A stretch of DNA of 64,000 nt. Source: Dyadobacter psychrotolerans (GTDB lineage: Bacteria; Bacteroidota; Bacteroidia; Cytophagales; Spirosomataceae). The stretch is from contig NZ_SMFL01000010.1 in NCBI RefSeq assembly GCF_004349265.1, positions 124,001 to 188,000 on the forward strand, written 5' to 3'. The notes under the pieces are model-generated. The model was not told the DNA's origin and searched no databases. It saw only the letters and a program-made list of their open reading frames with translations. Numbering within the stretch: the stretch's first letter is position 1; each line of letters begins with the position of its first letter. Below, in pieces: positions 43,245 through 52,258 of the stretch. The translations under genes were made by a program, and so were the position numbers.

Positions 43245-45182
43245 TTATTCCTTGTTTGCTACAAACACTACCTGAGCGCGGTCTGCCTTCCTAACTTTTT
43301 TCAAAAACTCGATCCAGGCAGTATAATCTTTGGCGGGATAGCGCCCGCCGTTTAATACAACTTTCCTTGAACAAAGCAGCTGATCGCCTGTAAAAGCAGT
43401 TTTTGTCTCAAAACTTCCAAAAATAGACTTAACCTGAACTGCCGGCAGAAGCGACTCCGGCTTATAACCGGGCGGAATTGTATAAGCAATCGTGTCAAGA
43501 TCGGTAAAGTCGTATTCAGAGGGCGGCAGATAAAAATCTGTGTTTCGTTCGGTAATAGCCGGCATTTCAAATGGCCTGCTGAGCAAACTTGTTTTTACAA
43601 ACAAGCGTGTCCCGGTCTTAGTAGCACAGTTACGGACATTCAAATTTAACTTTTCGGTAACCGACGGCTCTTCGTCTTTTCCCTCGGTAAGCTCAAAGCG
43701 TTCGAGGTCGAGACTGGGCAGATTGATGTGACTGATAATCCATTTTTTCTGAGCTTCCCCGCTGCTGTTGTGCAGAATACTTGTTCTAGATTCCTGCTGC
43801 AAGCCCGTGTATAAGGTATGCACCTGTATCTTACCGTCGCCGGTTGCTTCGAGTTTTACGTCAGCACGGCTTTTACGCAGATTGTGATGCGATCTGTAAT
43901 CCGGCGTTGTTATCAGCTTTCCTCCTTTTGGCATTACAAGTAAGGCAGGGCGCCCACCTGTGAACGTTCCCATAAAATTGGCAGGTGTAGTCTGGCTTGT
44001 ACATTCGAGCCAGATGGTATCTTTTTCAGCGATAGCGCAGGCAATGACGTGATTGAACTGGCTGCTGGGAAAATCCGGTTTGATCTTCACTTCTTCCCCG
44101 GCTTTGATCAGCGCTGCATAACACGGAATGCCAACCTGCCGGAGTGCCGCCAACGTGAAGTTTGTCAAAGCTTTGCAGTCTCCATAACCTTTGTTTGCTA
44201 CCGTCGCCGCATCAATGGTTTGCCAGCCACCAATGCCCAACTGAATACTTACGTACCGGGACCTGCCCTGCATCCACTTATAAACAAGTAAAATCTTTTC
44301 CCTGTCGGACTTCGCATTTTTTACTAATTCCTGAATTTCTGCCTGCGTTGCCGCCGGAAGCAGATCCCGTCCTGCATTAAGTGTATAATAAAACTTACTC
44401 AAGTCCTCCCAGCTCGTAAAACTTCCCTGATAATCCTGGATTTCAAAATCAGAAGGAGCTGTAAGAATCATCATAGCTGACTCAATCAATGGTAAAGGGT
44501 AAGAATCTGTCGTTTTAACAGCTGGCCTGTTATCGATTTTCCAAATATACAAATCCGATCCATCCGCGTCTTTGCTCTTCACAACTGCAGGCGCTTCATT
44601 ATATCCTTTATACCTGAATTGAAAACCTGCGGGCATTTTTACCATGTAAGTACAATGCTCAACCGATGATTCCGAATTCTGTGCTACCATCCATCTTGGA
44701 TAAAACATCATGTTACGGTCACGGATGTCGTAGCTGTACTCAATAGTGTACGGATAGGCATAACTTTTCCTGCCAAAATCAGCAGTCTTAACTCTGGCAT
44801 CTGTGATATCATCTCCGCCTGCACCATAGCCGTAATCTTCGATGTCTGCGTTTTTTAGCCTTTTTATTACCTTTCCCGTTGCATCGTATAGGTTACCGCT
44901 GATGTCGGTAATTTTGGTAAACTTATCGTAGCGGACCATTAATTGGCTATGTCTTTCCTCTCCTTTCTCATTCAGGATAGTAACTACCAATCGATTATGT
45001 TGCTTTGCTTCTCCTTTTGAAATAATTTCCCAATAACTTTCATCCAGCCTGATCACTGCGTTGGCTTCTGTGAGTAGTGTAGAATTTATTTTGGATACAC
45101 TAAAATCTTCCTGGCTAAAAACGGGAAAACTGAATAAACAACAAACCAGTAAAAACAGGTTTTTAAAAGTAAATGTTTTCAT
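43245..45182 (-). CDS. Exported DUF3857 / transglutaminase-like protein with intact Cys
   Basis: Secreted protein of 645 aa with signal peptide (ends PVFSQ), DUF3857 domain (about 55-220), a transglutaminase-like domain (about 270-370) and a C-terminal beta-rich domain. The catalytic Cys is in GYGDCKALTNFTLAALRQVG and the His in QFNHVIACA; the third position reads WLECT, with Glu where Asp is usual. Substrate unknown; these proteins often occur in tandem in Bacteroidota. It starts 12 bases after the related upstream gene. Confidence 0.88.
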   Translation of the reverse strand: MKTFTFKNLFLLVCCLFSFPVFSQEDFSVSKINSTLLTEANAVIRLDESYWEIISKGEAKQHNRLVVTILNEKGEERHSQLMVRYDKFTKITDISGNLYDATGKVIKRLKNADIEDYGYGAGGDDITDARVKTADFGRKSYAYPYTIEYSYDIRDRNMMFYPRWMVAQNSESSVEHCTYMVKMPAGFQFRYKGYNEAPAVVKSKDADGSDLYIWKIDNRPAVKTTDSYPLPLIESAMMILTAPSDFEIQDYQGSFTSWEDLSKFYYTLNAGRDLLPAATQAEIQELVKNAKSDREKILLVYKWMQGRSRYVSIQLGIGGWQTIDAATVANKGYGDCKALTNFTLAALRQVGIPCYAALIKAGEEVKIKPDFPSSQFNHVIACAIAEKDTIWLECTSQTTPANFMGTFTGGRPALLVMPKGGKLITTPDYRSHHNLRKSRADVKLEATGDGKIQVHTLYTGLQQESRTSILHNSSGEAQKKWIISHINLPSLDLERFELTEGKDEEPSVTEKLNLNVRNCATKTGTRLFVKTSLLSRPFEMPAITERNTDFYLPPSEYDFTDLDTIAYTIPPGYKPESLLPAVQVKSIFGSFETKTAFTGDQLLCSRKVVLNGGRYPAKDYTAWIEFLKKVRKADRAQVVFVANKE

Positions 45183-45194
45183 GACAGGTAGTAA

Positions 45195-47258
45195 TCAGTT
45201 GACTTTTTTCTTAATAACCAGCGGCTGCGCGTGCTTCTGGACAACTCTTTCGAAGAACTCTTTGAGATCGTGGTATTCCTCTGCCATGAAGTGGACCTTA
45301 TTTACGATAATCGTACTATTTACCTGGATCACATTTCCGGTTTGAGATACCTGATAGGCAAATCGGCCTCCCTTTTCAGGAAGGGCAATCACCTCCGATT
45401 TAGGAATTTCTTCCAGCGCATATCCGTCAGGCAGTTTGAAACTACCTATATATGAAGAGGAAATCCCGCTCCCAAAGTCAAGCGGGTAAATTCTCTCACT
45501 GGACTTTAAGGGGTTAGTACCCCATCGTCCTACCAAAAGCGGATTAAAATAAAACAGCCCTTCCGAAACATTATCATCCTCGTAGCTAAAATCACAGGCG
45601 ATATTTACAGTTCCTTTCAAATCACCATCCTTATTTTTGATAGCGATGTTCTTTACCTCCCATTCCGGAAGCTCCTTTTTCAGATTTTCATGATAAACAC
45701 TTTCCTTTTCAATACCATACTTTTCGCGCCAGCTTAAAGCCTCATATCCACCGTAAGATATTGTATAACTTCCTTTAACTGTACCTTCCTCCGGATTAAT
45801 CTCCGCACTGATCATTTCAAGTTTGCTTTTCGAATCCCTGGGAAGAAGTTCGATAAAACGCCCGGGACCTTTTTTGGGAATGAGGCGACCAGATCCATTC
45901 AAAGCATATTCAGGAAGCAATCCCATTCTGGCATAGGGCTGCGTGGCGTCCAGCAGATATTCCTTTTCACCAATTTTAACATGGGTGACTACGTAATTAA
46001 AACTTTCCATAAGAGGAATCGCCTGATGAATTTTACCATTCGACCTGGTGCTGAGGATTACGGGATTGCTATCCAGATCAAGTTCGCGGAGCAGAGTGGT
46101 CAGGGAAAGATTAATATCACTCGCATTACCCTTTTTATTGTCATAAGCCTTTTTCACTCCTTCCTTTGAACCCGTACCTGTATACCCATCCCATTTTGTA
46201 TGGTTCTGTATATGTGTATAGGCGAGTGCAAGCCGCTCTTCCGGATCATTGGTCTTCTTGATAATCTCTTCTTTTATTTCTTTTAAGTAACCCGACTTTC
46301 TTAATTCTCCTCCAAACCAGGGCATCTGGTCGAGCGTTCTGTCCACATTTTCCCAGGTTTGGGAGTAACGCTTGATAACCTCCCCGGGAATTGCATAACT
46401 GGATAGTTCGAATTCGATTTTAGAAAGATAATCCCTGGCTGTTGTTATATAAGGTTCATTGACAAATGCAGGAGCATCCTTTACAACAAAGCGATAAGCC
46501 ATCCCGTCTCCGTTAAATTTGCTGTGTCCAACATCGGTATTTACCCGCTCATGTTTGTTGATAAATAGCGGCAGATAACCTCCCATCGTCATTTTGTATT
46601 CGAGAAAAGCAGGAATATTTATACGAAATTCACTCCATTTAAACGGAATGGAACCCTGGAAGGTCCAGGTTTCAGGTTTGTCGCGAACGCTAAGCGGCGT
46701 CTTTTTGGTATAAGAATACTCAATTACCGACCCTTTTTTAACATTTGGCAAATTAAATTTCATTGTCCAGTATGTATCCGACGACTTTTCATCTTTCACC
46801 GACTTTTTGTCAAGCGGCGTCGTAACGATCTGGTTTGCTTCCAGGTTGTGGGTAAATCCTTTCAGATCATAAATCCGTTCTTTTTTATCGGCAGAGGGGC
46901 CATCGTAATAGGAAAGAGAAACAGACGCCCTGTCGAGCGCCGATTCCTTTAAAATCTTGATTCTTGCCCAGCAGTCCATGATCATAACCAGCCCCTGGTG
47001 ATCATCATAGGAGAACCGCACGTTTCCATAATCATAAAGATAAACGGCATCAGCTGTACTGTCGCCGGGATAGGCAACCATGTCCAGTGAAGGGCGATCG
47101 ATGAAACCAAGTTTGGGTTTGAAATCTTCCTGGGAAAAAGCCAGGAACGAAACATTGAGTAGCAAAATCAGCACAAAAGCTGTCCTGATAACACGGAATA
47201 GTCCATGCGGTTTTGTAATAACAAGCATTGATAGATGTGAAGGGGTAAATTTGTGCAT
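45195..47258 (-). CDS. Exported DUF3857 protein with degenerate transglutaminase site
   Basis: Secreted protein of 687 aa (or 677 from ATG 47228), paralogous to the next gene: signal segment (TAFVLILLLNVSFLAFSQ), DUF3857 domain with FDISYDDHQ-like start (VRFSYDDHQGLVMI), then a transglutaminase-like core. In the core the catalytic Cys position reads KKGNASDINLSLTTLLRE, so Cys is replaced by Ser; the His (YVVTHVKIG) and Asp (YLLDATQP) remain. A structural or binding role is likely. Forms a two-gene operon with the following Cys-containing copy. Confidence 0.85.
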   Translation of the reverse strand: MHKFTPSHLSMLVITKPHGLFRVIRTAFVLILLLNVSFLAFSQEDFKPKLGFIDRPSLDMVAYPGDSTADAVYLYDYGNVRFSYDDHQGLVMIMDCWARIKILKESALDRASVSLSYYDGPSADKKERIYDLKGFTHNLEANQIVTTPLDKKSVKDEKSSDTYWTMKFNLPNVKKGSVIEYSYTKKTPLSVRDKPETWTFQGSIPFKWSEFRINIPAFLEYKMTMGGYLPLFINKHERVNTDVGHSKFNGDGMAYRFVVKDAPAFVNEPYITTARDYLSKIEFELSSYAIPGEVIKRYSQTWENVDRTLDQMPWFGGELRKSGYLKEIKEEIIKKTNDPEERLALAYTHIQNHTKWDGYTGTGSKEGVKKAYDNKKGNASDINLSLTTLLRELDLDSNPVILSTRSNGKIHQAIPLMESFNYVVTHVKIGEKEYLLDATQPYARMGLLPEYALNGSGRLIPKKGPGRFIELLPRDSKSKLEMISAEINPEEGTVKGSYTISYGGYEALSWREKYGIEKESVYHENLKKELPEWEVKNIAIKNKDGDLKGTVNIACDFSYEDDNVSEGLFYFNPLLVGRWGTNPLKSSERIYPLDFGSGISSSYIGSFKLPDGYALEEIPKSEVIALPEKGGRFAYQVSQTGNVIQVNSTIIVNKVHFMAEEYHDLKEFFERVVQKHAQPLVIKKKVN

Positions 47259-47358
47259 AATTGCATGTTTATTTTGAATTTTAAAAATTTATTTGTCACC
47301 GATCATAGATTAAATTTTCGTCAGAAAAGACCATCCGGTGAAAACGGATTATAATTCT

Positions 47359-47366
47359 TATTTTTG
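47359..47366 (+). promoter_or_regulatory. Candidate -7 promoter box (TATTTTTG)
   Basis: TATTTTTG fits TAnnTTTG and lies 77 bases before ATG 47444 of the Gfo/Idh/MocA gene. No clear -33 box. Confidence 0.35.
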
Positions 47367-47443
47367 ACACGAAATTGAAGACAGCTTTGTTGAGCTTATA
47401 TCATTCCTAATAACCCAAAATCATTACAATTACCAATTACTTT

Positions 47444-48535
47444 ATGTCATCTTCATTAAATGAAAATCCACTTCGCGTACTGGTTGTCGGCTGTGGTAAC
47501 ATGGGAGCATCCCACGCTTTTGCCTATCAATTACTGGACGAATTTGAAATTTGCGGAATCGTATCAACGGGAAAAAGCAAAGACGTTTTGAATGAAAAAC
47601 TCGGAGGCGGATACAGCCTTTTCAGTGATTATGAAACTGCATTAAAGGAAACGAAACCGGATGCAGTATGTATTTCAACATATCCGGATACACACGAAGA
47701 ATTTGCGATTCTTGCTTTACAAAGCGGAGCGCATGTATTTATAGAGAAACCACTGGCTGCTACGGTTGAAGGGGCAAAGAATGTAGTTGCTGCTGCGAAA
47801 GAAGCAGGAAAACAAGTGGTGGTTGGCTACATTTTGCGTCACCATCCTTCGTGGGAACGCTTTGTTGCAGAAGCACAAAACCTTGGAAAACCGCTGGTCA
47901 TGCGCATGAACCTGAACCAGCAAAGCCATGGATATATGTGGGGCGTGCACCGTAACCTAATGAAAAGCCTGAGCCCGATCGTGGACTGCGGCGTACATTA
48001 TATAGACGTAATGTGCCAGATGACGCGTTCGAAACCCCTTCGTGTAAATGCAATCGGTGCGCGTTTGACAGAAGATATCCCGGCAGGAAATTACAATTAC
48101 GGTCAGCTTCAGATCTGGTTTGAAGACGGTTCGGTTGGCTGGTACGAAGCAGGGTGGGGACCGATGATCAGTGAAACTGCATTTTTTGTAAAAGATGTGA
48201 TCGGACCAAAAGGATCTGTATCCATTGTAGCAAAAGATGCCGGAGCAACCGGCAAATCAGCATCAGTTGAGGCCCATACAAAAACAGAGTCCATCCGTGT
48301 TCACCATGCTGCACTGAACGAAAAAGATGAATTCGTACAGGAGGATTCATGGATTAACCTGGAAGACGAGCCGGATCATCAGGAACTTTGCAACCGCGAA
48401 CAGCGCTTTTTCCTGAAAGCCATTCTCGAAAACACAGATTTAACAGACCACTTACAGGATGCTGTAACCAGTCTGCAGATCGCTTTTGCATGTGACGAAT
48501 CAGTTCGGACCGGAAGAACGGTGGATTTGGAATAA
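47444..48535 (+). CDS. Gfo/Idh/MocA-family oxidoreductase
   Basis: NAD(P)-dependent dehydrogenase of 363 aa. The Rossmann motif is VLVVGCGNMGASHAFAY, the family Lys is in HVFIEKPLAATVEG, and the substrate-site His is in DCGVHYIDVMCQMTRS. Typical substrates are sugars, inositols or sugar acids. It is followed by a terminator and then the SusC/SusD locus, which fits a role in carbohydrate use, although the genes are not one operon. No export signal, so cytoplasmic. Confidence 0.88.
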   Translation: MSSSLNENPLRVLVVGCGNMGASHAFAYQLLDEFEICGIVSTGKSKDVLNEKLGGGYSLFSDYETALKETKPDAVCISTYPDTHEEFAILALQSGAHVFIEKPLAATVEGAKNVVAAAKEAGKQVVVGYILRHHPSWERFVAEAQNLGKPLVMRMNLNQQSHGYMWGVHRNLMKSLSPIVDCGVHYIDVMCQMTRSKPLRVNAIGARLTEDIPAGNYNYGQLQIWFEDGSVGWYEAGWGPMISETAFFVKDVIGPKGSVSIVAKDAGATGKSASVEAHTKTESIRVHHAALNEKDEFVQEDSWINLEDEPDHQELCNREQRFFLKAILENTDLTDHLQDAVTSLQIAFACDESVRTGRTVDLE

Positions 48536-48553
48536 AAGCATATTACCTTATAT

Positions 48554-48593
48554 AAAAAAGCTCTGTAGGTTTGAAACTTGCAGGGCTTTTTTT
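48554..48593 (+). terminator. Intrinsic terminator after oxidoreductase gene
   Basis: AAAAAGCTCTGTAGGTTT pairs (with G-U pairs) with ACTTGCAGGGCTTTTT and runs into seven T. It ends the oxidoreductase transcript and separates it from the SusC leader. Confidence 0.8.
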
Positions 48594-48652
48594 GCACATA
48601 TACAATACCCGAGTTTTTAATTTTTTTTAAGATTAAAAAGTGATTTTCATTT

Positions 48653-48668
48653 TTGCAAACGTTTGCAA
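48653..48668. promoter_or_regulatory. Perfect LacI-family type operator (TTGCAAACGTTTGCAA)
   Basis: A 16-bp perfect palindrome with the central CG step and TGCAAACGTTTGCA core typical of LacI/CcpA-class regulators. It lies 305 bases before the SusC start. A TATCTTTA box (48672-48679) lies just downstream and TTTG overlaps the operator, so it could block a promoter there. No LacI-type gene is in the window. Confidence 0.75.
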
Positions 48669-48973
48669 TGTTATCTTTATGTTAAAGTGCATTAAATAAT
48701 GAAAATATTAATGTTATTTGGCACCAGATTACTTCACAGCCTTGAACTGATATCCTAAATATTCAAGTTTCAGGCCCCACCCTCAGATTTTATTATCATC
48801 AAAAATTCACAATAAGATTTAATTATACCAAAAATCGAATTGCACTTTTTGATTATTAACTATAACTAACCATTTAACCTTTTATCTATGATAAAACTTA
48901 CCAGGTCAATGTAACCTGCGCATCGCAAACTCAATAGATACCAAATTACCAGTTTACCTAACAAATCTAATTA
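48669..48973 (+). promoter_or_regulatory. Long AT-rich leader of SusC/SusD operon
   Basis: About 305 bases without a gene between the operator and the SusC ATG. It is AT-rich; I see no exact TAnnTTTG box and no clear riboswitch or hairpin. Long leaders with post-transcriptional control are known for some SusC/D genes. Confidence 0.4.
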
Positions 48974-51900
48974 ATGAAAAAAATCACTACCTCTCCAGGT
49001 ATGACCCGAAACAGGGCCGTACTTTCGAAGTGTGTGCCATTCTTCCTGGCACTCATGTGTGCCACACAGGCCGAAGCAAATTTCCGGAATATAACAAGTG
49101 GCAATTTCGGCATCAATATTATTGCAGAAAGATCTATTAAGGGCAAAGTAGTTGACAAAAGCAATGGAGAAGGGCTTCCAGGTGTTAACGTTATTGTGAA
49201 AGGTACAAGCACCGGAACAACTACCGACGCAGAAGGGAACTACACCATTACAGTTGCTGATGACGGCACAACGCTCGTTTTCAGCTTTGTTGGCTATATC
49301 AGCCAGGAGGTTGCCGTTGGAACCAAAAGTGTTGTAGATGTAACGATCGAATCCGATTCAAAAGCCCTTAGCGAAGTGGTGGTAATCGGATACGGTACTG
49401 CCAGAAAATCAGATCTAACTGGTTCTGTCGGTTCGGTAAAAGAAGCCGAATTAAGAGAACGTCCTGTTCCTTCATTGAATCAGGCGTTACAGGGAAAAGT
49501 TTCCGGAGTACAGGTTAACGTTAATTCAGGACGCCCGGGTGGACGTTCAAACGTACGTATTCGTGGTTTTAGCTCAATTAACTCATCTAATAACCCATTG
49601 TATGTGGTGGATGGTGTGATGCTGCCCCAGGGTAATCAGAACCAGTCAAGCCAGGCTATCGACTTTATCAACCCTAACGACATTGTATCGGTTGAAGTTT
49701 TAAAAGATGCCTCATCCACAGCCATTTATGGAGCACGAGGCGCAAATGGTGTAATTATGATCACCACCAGGAGAGGTAAATCCGGTGATGGAATCATTAC
49801 CTATAACCTGGATCTGAGCGTACCAACAGCAGGACCAAAGCGTGCCAAAGTATTGAATGCACAGCAATATCTGGACGTAGAAGATCTTTCTTACAAAAAC
49901 ATGCAGAAGTATGATCCTGCAGGATGGGCAGAGGGAAAATACGCCAGCCATAATCCACAGGTTCGCCGTCAACAATTGCAGGATAAGTATCCTGAAATTT
50001 TCACGGTTACCACCAATCCTGACGGCACCAAAAAATTTGCCCCTAACTATGATACAAACTGGTTTGATGAAGCCACACAAAACAGAGTTTCTCAAAACCA
50101 TCAGCTTGGATTTAGCGGAGGTAATAATAAAACAACCTACTCGCTTTCACTTGGCTACCGCGATGACCAGGGTTTGATCAAAACATCTTATCTGAAGCGT
50201 TATTCGTCCCGATTCAGTATTGATGATCAGGTAAAAAAATGGCTGCGGATCGGCGGAACGCTTAGCTATAATAATCAGGCTGAAAATCTGGTCGATATCA
50301 ATGACGCGGTTCCACGCCAGATGGTTGAAGATTTTCCGTTTCTTCCTGTAAAATACAAGGATGGTGTTTATGCCAACAACCGCGATTATCCCGGAGCAGA
50401 GGGAGCGTTTAGCTCCGTTCACCGCCTGATGGGACGTAAATACAACCTGAATACTCAAACAACGCTCGGTAGCCTTTATGGCAACGTAACTCTCGCAAAA
50501 GGCCTTGAACTGCGATCGGTTTTGGGAATTAATGTAATTAACCAGGACATAAATCAATCTCAGACACGCTCCCTCACTCCGAATGAATTGGGAACAGCGA
50601 GAAAAGAAAACAGAAAAGAAACGTTCTGGTCATGGGAAAACTATTTAACTTATAATAAAACGGTCGGAATTCATTCTTTTAATGTTCTTGCGGGTATATC
50701 CTGGCAAGAAACCAATATCTCAACTTCCGGGGTTGGATCTCAAAATTTCGCAACGGATTACTTTGGATATGATAACCTTGGCGCAGGAGCAACGCTTCCT
50801 TCATCAAATCCTTACGTATCGGGAGCGTCACGATTTGCATTTAATTCCTACTTTGGACGTATTAATTATACACTGCTGGAAAAATACCTTTTCACAGTGA
50901 CTGGCCGTGCGGACGGTTCATCCAAATTCGGTCGGGACCATAAATTTGCATTCTTCCCATCTGCTGCATTTGCATGGAAAGTATCGGATGAGGAATTCCT
51001 GAAAAACAATACACTTATTTCCAATCTTAAGCTACGCACAAGCTACGGTGTGACTGGTAACTCTGAAATTCCTCCGTATTCTTCTTTGCCTCTTTTAAGT
51101 TCTACTTATGCAAGTGTATTTAGTGAATCAAGAGTGAGTGGAACGGGTATCAGCGTTTTACCAAACCCGGATCTGAGATGGGAAAAAACGGCTCAGACAG
51201 ATGCCGGACTGGAAATCAGCTTTTTGAAAGGAAGAATAAATCTGGAAGCTGATTATTATTACAGAAAAACCACTGACATGCTTCTGGACGCACCCGTGCC
51301 CCGCACAAGTGGTTATGCTACCATCCGCAAGAACGTAGGTTCGATGGAAAACAAAGGATTTGAATTTGGCTTGAACACTGTAAATATTGAAAATTCAAAA
51401 TTCTCCTGGAATACCAGTTTCAATATTTCATTTAACCGTAACAAAGTATTGTCACTGGCTACACCGTCAGATATTTTTGGTGTGGGTGGCCCTTCTATCA
51501 CAAACCAAACAAGTATTATTCGGATCGGCGAACCTGTTGGCGCATTCTGGGGACTTACCCGGCTGGGAACATGGTCGGAAGCTGAAAGGGATGAAGCGGC
51601 CAGATTCACAAGCTACCGTGGTAACCTGAAAATGCTTCCGGGCGATATTAAGTATAAAGATGTGAATGGTGATGGAGCTATCACAGATGCGGATCGCAGC
51701 ATTATCGGAAATGGCAGCCCGAAAGGTTGGGGAACCCTGGCAAACACAATACGATACGGAAATTTTGACCTTACGTTTGACATGCAATTTTCTTACGGAA
51801 ATGACCTGATGGATATGAACCTGCACGCCAGTGAAGACCGTGTATCACTTGCTAACAGTTATGCCACCGTATTGGGAGCCTGGACACCAACCAACCAAAA

Positions 51901-52234
51901 CTCACAAATAGCTGAGCTGCGCGATACCAAAGCGGGATATGTAACCAATGTAGATACACACTGGATCTTTGACGGATCATTTATCCGCGGACGTAACCTG
52001 CTTCTGGGATACTCGTTCCCGTCGGAACTGGCGAGCAAGTTGAAAATGAGCAAATTGAGAGTTTATTTATCTGCTCAAAACTTCTTCCTGATCAGCAAGT
52101 ATCCTCATGGCGATCCTGAACAAACACCTATTCGTGGTAACTTTGACACGGAAAATGTATTCTCACAAGGTATGATCTGGCACGGATACCCACGACCAAC
52201 GACTTACACGGCTGGTTTGCAGATTGCATTCTAA
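48974..52234 (+). CDS. SusC/RagA TonB-linked outer-membrane protein
   Basis: Glycan or oligomer importer barrel (1086 aa). An N-terminal export segment is followed by a carboxypeptidase-D-like domain (about 55-130; IKGKVVDKSNGEGLPGVNVI; EGNYTITV), the TonB-box region VVVIGYGTARKSDLTGSV, and the plug (LQGKVSGVQVNVNSGRPGG; VSVEVLKDASSTAIYGARGANG). It ends with the barrel and an aromatic C-terminus (TTYTAGLQIAF). The SusD lipoprotein gene follows 24 bases later; the pair makes the bipartite importer. Substrate not evident; no glycoside hydrolase is adjacent. Confidence 0.95.
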   Translation: MKKITTSPGMTRNRAVLSKCVPFFLALMCATQAEANFRNITSGNFGINIIAERSIKGKVVDKSNGEGLPGVNVIVKGTSTGTTTDAEGNYTITVADDGTTLVFSFVGYISQEVAVGTKSVVDVTIESDSKALSEVVVIGYGTARKSDLTGSVGSVKEAELRERPVPSLNQALQGKVSGVQVNVNSGRPGGRSNVRIRGFSSINSSNNPLYVVDGVMLPQGNQNQSSQAIDFINPNDIVSVEVLKDASSTAIYGARGANGVIMITTRRGKSGDGIITYNLDLSVPTAGPKRAKVLNAQQYLDVEDLSYKNMQKYDPAGWAEGKYASHNPQVRRQQLQDKYPEIFTVTTNPDGTKKFAPNYDTNWFDEATQNRVSQNHQLGFSGGNNKTTYSLSLGYRDDQGLIKTSYLKRYSSRFSIDDQVKKWLRIGGTLSYNNQAENLVDINDAVPRQMVEDFPFLPVKYKDGVYANNRDYPGAEGAFSSVHRLMGRKYNLNTQTTLGSLYGNVTLAKGLELRSVLGINVINQDINQSQTRSLTPNELGTARKENRKETFWSWENYLTYNKTVGIHSFNVLAGISWQETNISTSGVGSQNFATDYFGYDNLGAGATLPSSNPYVSGASRFAFNSYFGRINYTLLEKYLFTVTGRADGSSKFGRDHKFAFFPSAAFAWKVSDEEFLKNNTLISNLKLRTSYGVTGNSEIPPYSSLPLLSSTYASVFSESRVSGTGISVLPNPDLRWEKTAQTDAGLEISFLKGRINLEADYYYRKTTDMLLDAPVPRTSGYATIRKNVGSMENKGFEFGLNTVNIENSKFSWNTSFNISFNRNKVLSLATPSDIFGVGGPSITNQTSIIRIGEPVGAFWGLTRLGTWSEAERDEAARFTSYRGNLKMLPGDIKYKDVNGDGAITDADRSIIGNGSPKGWGTLANTIRYGNFDLTFDMQFSYGNDLMDMNLHASEDRVSLANSYATVLGAWTPTNQNSQIAELRDTKAGYVTNVDTHWIFDGSFIRGRNLLLGYSFPSELASKLKMSKLRVYLSAQNFFLISKYPHGDPEQTPIRGNFDTENVFSQGMIWHGYPRPTTYTAGLQIAF

Positions 52235-52258
52235 AAGGTCAGACTCATTGAACATTAA

